From the IMG/VR virus record IMGVR_UViG_3300025785_000041, positions 1 to 37,037 of that record: a stretch of DNA of 37,037 nt, one strand, 5' to 3'. Shown here piece after piece: positions 30,101-37,037 of the stretch. Below the pieces are notes generated by a model. The model saw only the letters and a program-made list of their open reading frames with translations. It had not been told where the DNA came from and did not search any database. Within the stretch, counting starts at the first letter, position 1, and the number at the start of each line of letters is the position of its first letter. The position numbers and the translations under genes were made by a program. Source of the DNA: a virus.

Positions 30101-33100
30101 TGCAATAGTAACTACACCAGTGCCCGATCCAGAAATATTTAAATTAGCATAGGCTGTATATTTTGATGTAGAAGCTACTTCAAGATAAAAGTTAGGTGTG
30201 TAACTAGCTGATGATAATTCAACTTGAGACCCGTATATATAACTATATTGCCCTGCTGTGCCGTTATATCCTTTTGGATATATTCTAAATTGTAAATTAG
30301 TATTTAAACCTGTAGTATCGTTAACTGATAGCCATATTCTATACCAACCTGTAGTATTACCAGTTGTTGATACTGTTTGATTTATGGCTCCGTAATTGAT
30401 TGGCAATAATCCTGCACTAGATCCAGATATTGCACTATTACGAGGTGTAACAACTCCAGTAATAAAATTAAAATTAATACTGCTAGTAACTGAGTTGGAG
30501 CCGTTAAATATTCCGTACAAATCTATGCTTGTTGCATTTCCCTGTTTGACATACAAACTAAGAGTATAATTTAATGCACTATTAGCCGGTACTGTTCCTG
30601 TACTAGTTACTGTTAAAATTGTTGCAAGAGCTCCGGTAGATCCTACTGTAATAATACAATCGTTAACACTATTAACTCCGCCAAGTTGGCCGCCAGCGAT
30701 GAACATCTGGTTTCCGCTAACATAACCGCTACCGCCAGCATTAACTACAACAGTATAATTGGTGCTAGTTACAGTAATATTAAATGTTGCACCAATTCCA
30801 GAACCGCTAACATTAACCGCACTAACGTTTGTGTATGTTGCTCCGGCGGCAGGAATTGGTATATTTTGATAAACATAGCTACCGTCAGGCCCTGAAGTTA
30901 ATCCTTGCAATGTCCATGCTTCTACATTACCAGTCAGTGCTATAGTATTTTTACTGAACACTAGGTTGCCATCACTGGTCCAGTTTGATCCAAGGAAATT
31001 GTTACTATAGTTTAACCAATTTGTAGTTGGTGTATAATATGCTGAACCAGCATTTGAGTAACTTAATCTTAATAATTGTGCTGAAGATCCAAATGAACTC
31101 TGTACTGTTGCCTGTACCTGTGAGCTTTGGTTGAATATACTACCTGTTGCTGGGATTTCAGTTATATCGTAACCTGTTGCAATAACGCCGTACACACCGT
31201 ATGAACTGTTACCGTTAGTAGCACGAATACGTCCGCCAGCTTCTGCCATATAGCCGGAATATCCGTAATATGAAAACACTGATACTGCTTCAGTTAATGC
31301 GCCAGGGCCAGTACACCAAATACCGATACCGTCGTTAACAATGTGTGTAAAATCGTTACATACGATGGATTTGTTTCCGCCGTTGTGTAGTGTTCCGTCA
31401 ATTTTAAGAGCAGTACATCCATTACCAAAAGCTGTAACGTTTTGTACATATGGGCTACGTCGGAAGATCCAGGCAGTAGTGTCATTAGGATTTGTACCTG
31501 GATCTAAACAGGCATAGCTTCCGCCTGTTGGTCTTTGTATAAGATAGCTATCAATTGCTCCTAAAGTTCCTACTAAACCAGTCAAAGTCATATTGCGAAG
31601 GCCAGTTCCATTGCGTAGTCGGAACATATCTTTTAAACTATCTCCTGCATATACAGTCATATTACCGCCAGAGAAACTTGTTAAAGGTACTATAGTTGAT
31701 CCAGTACTGCTAACAGATGTTATTCCGCCAGCTGTAATACCTGTAACTGTTATATTAATATCATTTACTGATAAATTTACAGTTCCTGTACCAGTTAATG
31801 TAGTTCCATTATAAGTAAAGGATGTCCCAACTGTATTAGAACTTGCTCCGGCTGCTGTAAAAGTTGTAGTACCAACTGTTAAAATTGTATAGACTGTTCC
31901 TTGAACTAGCGATGTTGCCGCAAAAGTTGTTGCACCGACATTACCTCCGAGAATTTTTAATGTATCACTAACTGCATAGCCACTGCCTGCGTAACTTGCT
32001 GAAACATTATATGTACCTGTACTTGCAGGGCTAACTGTAAAAGTAGCGTTCACTCCACTACTTGAAGTATTTGTAGCAGTAACATAAGTGTATGTGCCTG
32101 TAGAGCTAGTAATAGCAAATTGATTTGTTGTAGTGTTTATAGTACTACCAACTGCATAGTATTTTTGGCCTGTAGTTATTCCGCCAAATCCTACATAAGT
32201 AGTTCCTATAACATTTAGTATATTTGATGCGGCAAACATTACTGGCATTTGATCTGTCAGTGCGCTAATATTAGAAACTGTAAATAAATTTGTAGAAGAA
32301 TTACTAGCCGTAGCTGTAGTTACTATACTAATTGCAGGTTGCACAATTACTCCACGCAATTCATCTCCTACAATAGCTACATTTTCTGGCACAGATATTG
32401 GCAATGTTTCTGAATATGTTCCAGTTTTAACAAATATAGTAATACTAATACCTGTATTTGTAGGAGGTAAACTATATGTACTTTGGGTCGATAATGCAGT
32501 TGTTACGTAACTTATTAATGTCGACGCAGATGTTGCTCCTGCAGATTCTGCCGCTAACAATCCGGTTGTTTGATTAATAACCGGAGTTACTTGATTAGTT
32601 ATTTGATAGTTAGTAGTGTTGGTTTGTGTAATAGCAAAATTTAGCAATGTTGTTAGATAATTTAACATTGGCAAATAATAAGGAACATCGGCAGCAACTA
32701 CAGAACTATAAAATATATTATTTTGGCCAAACGCAAAAAACGATTGGGCGGCTGCAACAGTTTGACTATTCCCGCCTCTACCTAAATCGTAAGCTATTGC
32801 ATCGATGATAAATCCTGCATCTCGAGTAGCTTTTGTAGTATTCAAACTGTAACCTGAATACAAATAATTATAAGATGCCGCCGGAGTATTAATTTGATAA
32901 TTAGTCCATTGTATCATTTCTGCAAGCATCCACGCTTTGTTTGCTTGTATTAGTGCTACTGTATTAGGATTTTGTGTTCCGTTAGCTATAAAATTACATG
33001 CATAAGCTATAGTTCTCCAAGGCTGATCCCATGTTGAACCATAGGTTGCAATATTTTGACCAGTAGATGAACATACATAGTATACGTTTGGAACAGAATT

Positions 33101-34828
33101 AATTTTAGTCCAACTTGGTATATTATTTGTACTTCTTAATACATAAGAATTTTGTACCTGGCCTTGGGTTCCAGATATTGGTAGTGAAGTATAGCTAGAA
33201 GTAGAACTAGAATAATATTCTAAATCACCCGACGTGTTCATTGCATTCTTTCTAGCATGTGTTACATAAAATACCCAATATAAATTATTTGTGTCAAGAT
33301 CAGGTCTATTAGAAGAATTAGCAGTATGCCCTTGTACACAAATATAAGTTCCATTTTGCCAAACAGCTATATCTCCTACCGTATAATATGTAGTAGATAC
33401 CCATGTTTTAGTCCAGTATGTTCCCGGAATTAGCAAATTCCAATAAACATAATTTACACCAATAAAATTTATACCCTGGCCGGTAGTTAATGTCGCTGTT
33501 GAGTCGGGTGGACTACTTAAAATGACCGTATTTAAAGTGCCGGTTGTACAAGTAGTATTTGCCGCTTGACTACTGCTGACAGTCCAAGTTAGTCCTGCAC
33601 CGCTAACAATATAAGTCCCCGGACCAATAGTGCCGCCGCTTAAGACCATCCCAGGTACAATAGTTCCAGTTACTCCACTCACTGTCAATGTAGTACCTGT
33701 TACACTAAATGTTCCTGTAAATTGTGCATTGGTAGTCCCAGCCGATGATACTGTCTGACCTTGAGTAAATCCCGGCCCAAGTACATTCATTCCAGGTGTA
33801 ATTCCTGCTACACTACCTACTATTAAAGTTGTACCAGAACTTCCATTAGGAATGTAAGTCGATGATAAATTTAATGCCGAAGGATCTTGGCTAATATGAT
33901 TTGTGTTAGTAGAATATAATCTGCCGTGTCTACGAACAATGTCTCCAACTATATAATTAGTTGCCGCCGACCATTCACCTAAAAATGCAAATCCTTGAGT
34001 AAATAGTGACCAAGCACTTGGACTAGTACTAGGAATATTTCCAAGATTATTGGTTATTTTACTAATATAGGTGTAACCTCCATATTCAATAGTATCACCT
34101 AACTGATAATTTGAATTTGTTACCCAAGGATTGCTGGGAGCGTATTCCAACCCTGGTAACCACAAAGACCAATTTGCTGGAACAAATACACTATCAGAGT
34201 TGTATGTAGTGCATTGATAAATGTTATCGCCTAGTTTTGCAAGATCATTTAATTTGTATCTCGTGGTTGCAATCCATATTCCGGTATAGTTTATACCGCT
34301 ATAAAATACCTTCCAAGCGGCTTGATTACTTTCCAATCCTAATGCAGTAGTTGCCGCACTTGTATGATTAGCAATACAAGAATAAACAATACCTCCGTAC
34401 TTGACTACGTCGCCTATGCCATAGGAAGTGTTAGTTGTCCAAGTGATATGCCAGTTTGGAAATTGTGTGTATAAGGCCCAATAAGTTGATTGACTGGCAA
34501 AAGTTGTACTGGTATGCTGAGTAGTACAGTAGTAAATTTGTCCGCCAAAGATTGCAATATTACCTAGACTATAAGCTGTACCCGTAGACCATTGGCCGGT
34601 AAAAGTTTTACCGTCAATAATTAAATTCCAGTAAGGAGTACTTGCTCCTGAACCAGTTATATAATTTAAATCGTTGTAAAAATTTGTTGCATCACTTGTG
34701 TTAGCAATTAAACAAACGTAGGTCTTGCCTTGGTAACTTACGATTGCATCTTTTATATAGGTAGTATTAGGTTGCCATGGCCCTTGCCATGTAAAACGTA
34801 ATCTACCAATTTTGAATTCTGCTGCCAT
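26156..34828 (-). CDS. Giant modular fibre protein B (2890 aa), paralogue of A
   Basis: A 2890-residue uninterrupted frame with the same ground plan as A. In order: seven W/Y repeats (1-~500), a NTSGDLEYYSSS/LPISGTQGQV fibre segment (about 530-565), a beta-helix entry ATYGSTWDQPWRTIAYAC (about 590-610), one RDAGFIIDAIAYDL helical unit (about 668), GDELR at 821-825, a 250-residue insert with nested modules, beta-helix core from R1072, a jelly-roll module (about 1262-1555), many beta modules, a seven-repeat propeller (about 2145-2505) and a C-terminal domain shared with A. The N-terminus (AAEFKIGRLRFTWQGPW) matches that of A (AEYKLGRIKPVYQGTW). No catalytic motif. Virion fibre role is inferred from module types and the operon. 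Ribosome site weak (GGGA). Confidence 0.9.
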   Translation of the reverse strand: MAAEFKIGRLRFTWQGPWQPNTTYIKDAIVSYQGKTYVCLIANTSDATNFYNDLNYITGSGASTPYWNLIIDGKTFTGQWSTGTAYSLGNIAIFGGQIYYCTTQHTSTTFASQSTYWALYTQFPNWHITWTTNTSYGIGDVVKYGGIVYSCIANHTSAATTALGLESNQAAWKVFYSGINYTGIWIATTRYKLNDLAKLGDNIYQCTTYNSDSVFVPANWSLWLPGLEYAPSNPWVTNSNYQLGDTIEYGGYTYISKITNNLGNIPSTSPSAWSLFTQGFAFLGEWSAATNYIVGDIVRRHGRLYSTNTNHISQDPSALNLSSTYIPNGSSGTTLIVGSVAGITPGMNVLGPGFTQGQTVSSAGTTNAQFTGTFSVTGTTLTVSGVTGTIVPGMVLSGGTIGPGTYIVSGAGLTWTVSSSQAANTTCTTGTLNTVILSSPPDSTATLTTGQGINFIGVNYVYWNLLIPGTYWTKTWVSTTYYTVGDIAVWQNGTYICVQGHTANSSNRPDLDTNNLYWVFYVTHARKNAMNTSGDLEYYSSSTSSYTSLPISGTQGQVQNSYVLRSTNNIPSWTKINSVPNVYYVCSSTGQNIATYGSTWDQPWRTIAYACNFIANGTQNPNTVALIQANKAWMLAEMIQWTNYQINTPAASYNYLYSGYSLNTTKATRDAGFIIDAIAYDLGRGGNSQTVAAAQSFFAFGQNNIFYSSVVAADVPYYLPMLNYLTTLLNFAITQTNTTNYQITNQVTPVINQTTGLLAAESAGATSASTLISYVTTALSTQSTYSLPPTNTGISITIFVKTGTYSETLPISVPENVAIVGDELRGVIVQPAISIVTTATASNSSTNLFTVSNISALTDQMPVMFAASNILNVIGTTYVGFGGITTGQKYYAVGSTINTTTNQFAITSSTGTYTYVTATNTSSSGVNATFTVSPASTGTYNVSASYAGSGYAVSDTLKILGGNVGATTFAATSLVQGTVYTILTVGTTTFTAAGASSNTVGTSFTYNGTTLTGTGTVNLSVNDINITVTGITAGGITSVSSTGSTIVPLTSFSGGNMTVYAGDSLKDMFRLRNGTGLRNMTLTGLVGTLGAIDSYLIQRPTGGSYACLDPGTNPNDTTAWIFRRSPYVQNVTAFGNGCTALKIDGTLHNGGNKSIVCNDFTHIVNDGIGIWCTGPGALTEAVSVFSYYGYSGYMAEAGGRIRATNGNSSYGVYGVIATGYDITEIPATGSIFNQSSQVQATVQSSFGSSAQLLRLSYSNAGSAYYTPTTNWLNYSNNFLGSNWTSDGNLVFSKNTIALTGNVEAWTLQGLTSGPDGSYVYQNIPIPAAGATYTNVSAVNVSGSGIGATFNITVTSTNYTVVVNAGGSGYVSGNQMFIAGGQLGGVNSVNDCIITVGSTGALATILTVTSTGTVPANSALNYTLSLYVKQGNATSIDLYGIFNGSNSVTSSINFNFITGVVTPRNSAISGSSAGLLPINYGAINQTVSTTGNTTGWYRIWLSVNDTTGLNTNLQFRIYPKGYNGTAGQYSYIYGSQVELSSASYTPNFYLEVASTSKYTAYANLNISGSGTGVVTIADEIRSASVFQTRVATDSNGTTGGAGYLTASNNAQSGSAQFVQLSVADTNTNANYTGMRVFIQSGTGAGQYGYISYFDSRTTGGTPKYAWVLKESFTSLQIASTNQGTGFFTLANSNVGTLYLNQPVQFIPTYYTTVVTSTNLSQTTVTAALGGTSNYFTVASTLGITVNMGITFTAGSGAIFSNVIAGYTYYVSAILSSTTIQISSSYAGTVYQLNTVSSGTMVLNFIANNNYLQANTTNMVVNYPIQYTGITLGGLTDSTVYYINDIIDSNNFTLSTTLVTVTVTTTSSGTNYLTTGSGTTTASLVQLNPIVFTNTIFDTVVDSQKYYISSIVNSTQFTIASSLIAVSMTATANATNLITVTSTAGFVVNQPINFIGTTWEINIQSGAVYYIQAINNITTFTISQTPGGGAVVMNGGSGQMLARTCPAPFSLNGSSGSMIGTSTNTVKTLTLSPSGSMTATFSTSLFGNVTIGQTYYVQSIPSSTGTTFAVSLNQGTVSGTSTSATPFGILTKTGSMNVASVGWDHINPGTPIQSVLDNTSVYYIEPRLTYTAPIFSQTNFISAVQLTGGTLWTSMAYSNRSNYWIAFPSTGQTAAGSSDGQTWTSLALPLSQSWTGIAYGNGYWIAIASGSQTIIVSKANGLGWRTSSLTSSTTWSNIAYGNGVFVAIASGTSTAAYSNNYGQTWTSCQTAVTLTATSFTVSAGTATIGFTNTTGIAPFTVGSTITLSGFNPTTTTGPTNNINTTFTVATCTTSQVTFTLTGTYSSSILGTVFGTHAGLPTSSNWSSITYGNGLFVAIASGSSAAAYSLNGQTWYISTLPSSSNWSSITYGQQTFVAVSSSSGGSVTTPAYTQNGYTWYSSNIAVTSTSVVYGQGVFTALNSGSTTAYTSEDCLQWNIQGVAGSAYANNVAFGFGTNNYGLIATLTSTSSGSIISAGCRTKGRPSVTSGVITSVNEWEPGSGYVTSAGATTYNTPAVTVTDPNITTNVLFVQRLSQGVLSSPTFNNKGNGYNSNSTVILVTGSGYADQYQTGLTVILNNLTRLPSPGDNLTITGVSQIYKVTSAYPVFGTIAPNLEANISVSPAIIPANSTANGTIISIRTKYSQARLTNHDFLYIGSGDLTNSLYPATSSANSQSNNQTVEANYGRVFYTSTDQDGNFKVGSLFGVQQATGIVTLSASQFGISGLNSLSLGGISVGGSGVIITQFSTDGTFSANSDSVIATQKSIKTYLTSRLSQGGSNTFTGQLTAGTVVVGSPNLIKSTIPNGTTGSNVKMTSKVYFGQVLNAGPVNIGVDGNLAALYFFARNSWYKTV
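27310..28390 (-). repeat. Seven-repeat beta-propeller-like region of B, interrupted by M3
   Basis: Seven units such as WTGIAYGNGYWIAIAS, WSNIAYGNGVFVAIAS, WSSITYGNGLFVAIAS and WSSITYGQQTFVAVSS, joined by S..GQTW strands. Seven copies suit a seven-bladed propeller. Module M3 splits the array between the third and fourth YGNG strands. Confidence 0.7.
27762..28031 (-). repeat. Mobile beta module M3, copy in B (inside the propeller)
   Basis: TATSFTVSAGTATIGF..., PFTVGSTITLSGFNP, NINTTFTVATCTTSQVTFTL, GTYSSSILGTVFG. Homologous to 25557-25812 in A, and similar at the DNA level over long stretches. Confidence 0.8.
30165..31045 (-). other. Jelly-roll, carbohydrate-binding-like module present only in B
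   Basis: NWLNYSNNFLGSNW at the start, DGSYVYQN, LNYTLSLYVKQGNA, TGWYRIWLSVND and SQVELSSASYTPNFY at the end form the typical pattern of a lectin-like jelly roll common in phage fibres. A has no copy at the equivalent point. A 75-residue M1 module (about 30600-30845) is lodged inside it. Confidence 0.65.
31200..31237. repeat. 38-bp direct repeat, copy in gene B
   Basis: Identical to 17999-18036 in gene A. The bases just outside differ, while the surrounding 100 bp remain clearly similar. Confidence 0.85.
31775..31935 (-). repeat. Innermost nested beta module in B
   Basis: LVQGTVYTILTVGTTTFTAA, then NTVGTSFTYNGTTLTGTGTV: a unit known from many phage structural proteins. It splits an M1 module between its LGG and ND.ITV motifs, which adjoin directly in the other three M1 copies (A 23905-24140, A 20880-21140, B 30600-30845). 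Confidence 0.7.
33310..34828 (-). repeat. N-terminal W/Y repeat array of B (seven units)
   Basis: Seven units matching those of A, for example TNTSYGIGDVVKYGGIVYSC, TNSNYQLGDTIEYGGYTYIS and KTWVSTTYYTVGDIAVW. The array is broken between units 6 and 7 by beta modules (33490-33880), including one M2 copy. Confidence 0.75.
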
Positions 34829-34840
34829 GTTATATTCCCA

Positions 34841-35221
34841 TTAATTTGAAGAAATTGTTTGTAAACCACTATATATGTATGCTTGATTAATTCTTACTAC
34901 AAGTTCGCCTTGGCTGTCTATGTAATAATAACAATTTTTATTGTCCCAACGATATTGATCAAATATTAAATTTGGATAAGGTCTTGTATGAGTTGTTGCA
35001 CTACGCCCATCAAAATAATCAACTCCATATTCAAAATTTTCAAAGTTATTAGCACTTGAACCTGGCACATTTATTTGTATAGATGCAGAACTTGCTAGCT
35101 GATCAACTTTATAAAAGTAAAGTGTGCCATCATCCTGACGTTGAAGTCCGTAAAAGTATCTAGGATTACCTTCTCCTAACAAATCATTTAAATTATATTC
35201 GTTACCAACATAATATGTCAT
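34841..35221 (-). CDS. Small virion-associated protein, function unknown
   Basis: A 126-residue protein with many Tyr, Asp and Asn residues. Segments RYFYGLQRQDDGTLYFYKVD (21-40), FEYGVDYFDGRSA, PNLIFDQYRWDNKNCYYYID and GELVVRINQAYIYSG give an all-beta impression. The style is that of small conserved proteins next to fibre genes in marine myoviruses, but I cannot name a family. AAGGAT before the ATG (35221) supports the start. It sits 12 nt before giant gene B and 10 nt after the 110-residue gene. A connector or collar role for the giant fibre is an inference from position. Confidence 0.75.
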   Translation of the reverse strand: MTYYVGNEYNLNDLLGEGNPRYFYGLQRQDDGTLYFYKVDQLASSASIQINVPGSSANNFENFEYGVDYFDGRSATTHTRPYPNLIFDQYRWDNKNCYYYIDSQGELVVRINQAYIYSGLQTISSN

Positions 35222-35231
35222 AATATTATCC

Positions 35232-35564
35232 TTAACTTATTTCAACGTAGCTTAAAACCATATCAATACTTGAAGCGGTATTAGATGTAACAATTACATT
35301 AGTACTAGATCCTAATACCAATCTTTCGCCACCATTGATTAATCTTACACTGGTATTTGGTGGTACTACAACGTTTTGTACAAAGTATGCAGTAGTACTT
35401 GCTACAGTATCTTGAAGTTGTACGCTGATTAAAATAATACTCGATGTAACATTAGTAAAGCTGAGACCAATTACAGTTGTAGTAGCACTAGCATTAGTTG
35501 TTAATACAGTTGTAGGACTTGTTCCTAAATTGTTAGCTAATTTATTTTTAAATACTGTTGACAT
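35232..35564 (-). CDS. Small beta-rich virion protein
   Basis: A 110-residue protein with a Thr/Ser/Val-rich beta pattern: TTTVIGLSFTNVTSSIILIS, YFVQNVVVPPNTSVRLINGG, ERLVLGSSTNVIVTS and a final IDMVLSYVEIS. The order of strands (a short N-terminal arm, then a sandwich with a VPPNTSV turn) is similar to the 123-residue product at 13330-13701. No enzyme motif. AGGAT lies just before the ATG and overlaps the end of the upstream fibre gene. The gene is the second of the leftward virion operon as seen in the window. Function unknown; a decoration or fibre-junction protein is plausible. Confidence 0.75.
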   Translation of the reverse strand: MSTVFKNKLANNLGTSPTTVLTTNASATTTVIGLSFTNVTSSIILISVQLQDTVASTTAYFVQNVVVPPNTSVRLINGGERLVLGSSTNVIVTSNTASSIDMVLSYVEIS

Positions 35565-35568
35565 TATT

Positions 35569-37037
35569 TTATCCTAAAGCAAGTGCTGTTTCCACACCAA
35601 TATCTTGTGCTGTGGCGCTAGTTACACCAACACTAGTACCTGCAACACTAGTCCATGTTGTTCCATTGTATACTTCAACTAGTCCTAAATCAGTATTAAA
35701 ACGAATCATACCAGCTTCTTCGTATGCAATAGCTGGACGAGCCGCTGTATTTCCTACTGGAATTACTAATCCATATGTTCCTGCAATTTTAACATAGCCT
35801 GCACCAACTCCAGTCATTGCTACTGGACTTCCAGAACTACCCACTGTTTGGCTAATACTTACCAAATAAGTACCAATTCCACCACCGCCTGTTAATGCAG
35901 AATTAGTGTCTAAAGCCGCGGTAATTACTGTATTTGTCGTAGTACCACTTGTTATATATACGCCTTTAGTTAGCGTACCTGACACAACTGAAGTAACTGT
36001 CATAATAATGCTAGTAGCAGTTGTGACAGTAGCAGTTTGACTTTGATTAACTGTCCAGCTTAGTCCTGATCCGCTAACAATATAAGTACCAGCGGCTACT
36101 GTTCCACCACTTAACAACATACCAGCGGCAACAGTTGCTCCTGAGCTAGATGCAAAAGTTAGTGTAGTTCCTGAAATAACACCAGTTACTAAGGTAGCTG
36201 GAATTCCTGCAGGTGCTATATAAGCTGAAAAACTATAAGTTGGTTCTGTAAATTGTGTAATGCTGTTAGCTACAGTATTAGTAATTGCGTTGTTATAGAA
36301 TCTAAAATTACCAAATACAACACCGCCTGTTCCAGTTGTAGTAAAATTAATATCTGCGTTTGTTCCTGAGCTGGCAATGGTATTTCCGCTAATTGTTAAG
36401 TTAGGACTACCAGTTGTAGACAAGCTAGGAGTTGTAAAATTAGTTACGTTAAAGTTCGTAGCATTAGCAGTTTGAACCCAAATATTGTTCCATTGTAAAC
36501 TGCTAGAACCTAAATTATAAGTGTTAGTAACACTAGGCAAAATATTACTGTTTACTTCGCCTGTAAATGTAATTGTGTCGCTAGTTGCGGCACCAAGTTG
36601 AATATTACCATCGGCAGTAATAGTTCCAGTAGCATGTAAGTTACCAGTAATTAATACATTTGAATTTAAATTAATAGCACCAGTACCATTAGCTTGTAAG
36701 GTAATATTACCGTTTGTATTGGTGCTACTTAAAATATTTCCAGTTAGACTTAAATTGCCAACATTAACTAGTGCTGACAAAACTGTAGCATTAGATCCGT
36801 TTGGTGTTAGATTAATTGTGCTGTTAGAACTACTAATAGTGTTTCCATTAATAGTAAAAGTTCCTAACTGAGCTTGTGTAGTTGCGTATAAATTTGTAGA
36901 GCGTGTTGTACCATTAACATCCAGGTCGTAAGCGGGCAATGCTGTATTAATGCCCACGCGGCTGTCAACAACATCTAGATAAAGTAGGCTCGTCTCGAAG
37001 GCTAAATTTACCCCGTTACGAAGCAAATTATCCTTTA
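35569..37037 (-). CDS. Tail fibre protein, probably cut at its N-terminus by the window edge
   Basis: At least 485 residues. The frame stays open to the right edge, adding KDN before the LLRNGVNLAFETSLLYLDV start; a TTG at 37026 with AAGGAT 4 nt upstream is an alternative start, so truncation is likely but not certain. RVGINTALPAYDLDVNGTTR near the N-terminus is a common fibre motif. Beta-strand repeats follow (INLTPNGSNATVL, ITLQANGTGAINLNS, TSDTITFTGEVNS). A two-copy M2 insert occupies about 35795-36230. The C-terminus GYVKIAGTYGLVIPVGNTAA then GMIRFNTDLGLVEVYNGTTW is the usual fibre ending, shared with the glycine-rich adhesin. Confidence 0.82.
   Translation of the reverse strand, partial: KDNLLRNGVNLAFETSLLYLDVVDSRVGINTALPAYDLDVNGTTRSTNLYATTQAQLGTFTINGNTISSSNSTINLTPNGSNATVLSALVNVGNLSLTGNILSSTNTNGNITLQANGTGAINLNSNVLITGNLHATGTITADGNIQLGAATSDTITFTGEVNSNILPSVTNTYNLGSSSLQWNNIWVQTANATNFNVTNFTTPSLSTTGSPNLTISGNTIASSGTNADINFTTTGTGGVVFGNFRFYNNAITNTVANSITQFTEPTYSFSAYIAPAGIPATLVTGVISGTTLTFASSSGATVAAGMLLSGGTVAAGTYIVSGSGLSWTVNQSQTATVTTATSIIMTVTSVVSGTLTKGVYITSGTTTNTVITAALDTNSALTGGGGIGTYLVSISQTVGSSGSPVAMTGVGAGYVKIAGTYGLVIPVGNTAARPAIAYEEAGMIRFNTDLGLVEVYNGTTWTSVAGTSVGVTSATAQDIGVETALALG
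35795..36230 (-). repeat. Two tandem M2 beta modules inserted in the fibre gene
   Basis: Copy 1 contains GATVAAGMLLSGGTVAAGTY and IVSGSGLSWTVNQSQ. Copy 2 contains SGTLTKGVYITSG and GIGTYLVSISQTVGSS. They separate EPTYSFS from GAGYVKIAGTYG. Relatives occur in B near 33500-33720 and in A near 17220-17480, 19560-19800 and 24440-24660. Confidence 0.7.

Noticed and set aside
13723-34828. Possible diversity-generating retroelement target or CRISPR-like array, because of dense repeats
   Set aside because: No reverse transcriptase, template repeat or regularly spaced identical repeats were seen; the repeats are diverged protein modules.

Overview
The window looks like part of a marine T4-like (myovirus-type) phage genome, or a metagenomic contig from one. 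The evidence is AT-rich DNA, tightly packed genes with frequent 1-20 nt overlaps, several tail-fibre and adhesin families, and a dense set of 2-oxoglutarate/Fe(II) oxygenase-fold genes of the kind common in cyanophages and pelagiphages. The host cannot be read from the sequence. A SAR11-type or cyanobacterial host is plausible, but that is inference. I saw no tRNA, IS element, CRISPR array or integrase.

Left part (1-9647) is an enzyme cassette. After the tail end of an unidentified gene come rightward genes: two oxygenases (127, 714), a Nudix hydrolase, an oxygenase-like protein, a small zinc-ribbon protein and two more oxygenases (to 3969). A leftward block follows (8975 down to 3970): oxygenase, oxygenase, oxygenase, flavin-dependent halogenase, oxygenase, SAM methyltransferase, oxygenase. 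A last rightward oxygenase lies at 9042-9647. In total, 11 oxygenase-fold proteins in under 10 kb are interleaved with a halogenase and a methyltransferase. This is a tailoring-type gene set whose substrate is unknown. It directly abuts the fibre genes, so virion or cell-surface modification is one possibility.

Right part (9649-37037) is one long leftward virion operon, read from 37037 down: a truncated fibre protein, two small virion proteins, two giant paralogous fibre proteins (2890 aa at 26156-34828, called B below; 4130 aa at 13723-26115, called A), a small beta protein, a fibre ending in an S74 intramolecular chaperone, a fibrinogen/intelectin-like lectin fibre, a small acidic protein and a glycine-rich adhesin.

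The most unusual biology is in A and B. They share one ground plan: an N-terminal seven-copy W/Y repeat array, a GDELR beta-helix region, a seven-repeat beta-propeller, and a conserved C-terminal domain. Small beta modules have been inserted in frame at different places in each, sometimes one inside another. The same modules also appear in the truncated fibre gene at the right edge. The pair therefore reads as a plus/minus record of domain insertion in phage receptor-binding proteins. Candidate regulatory signals are a T4-late-type motif before gene A, a 20-bp palindrome at 1318-1337, and 8-bp hairpins sitting on both convergent gene junctions.
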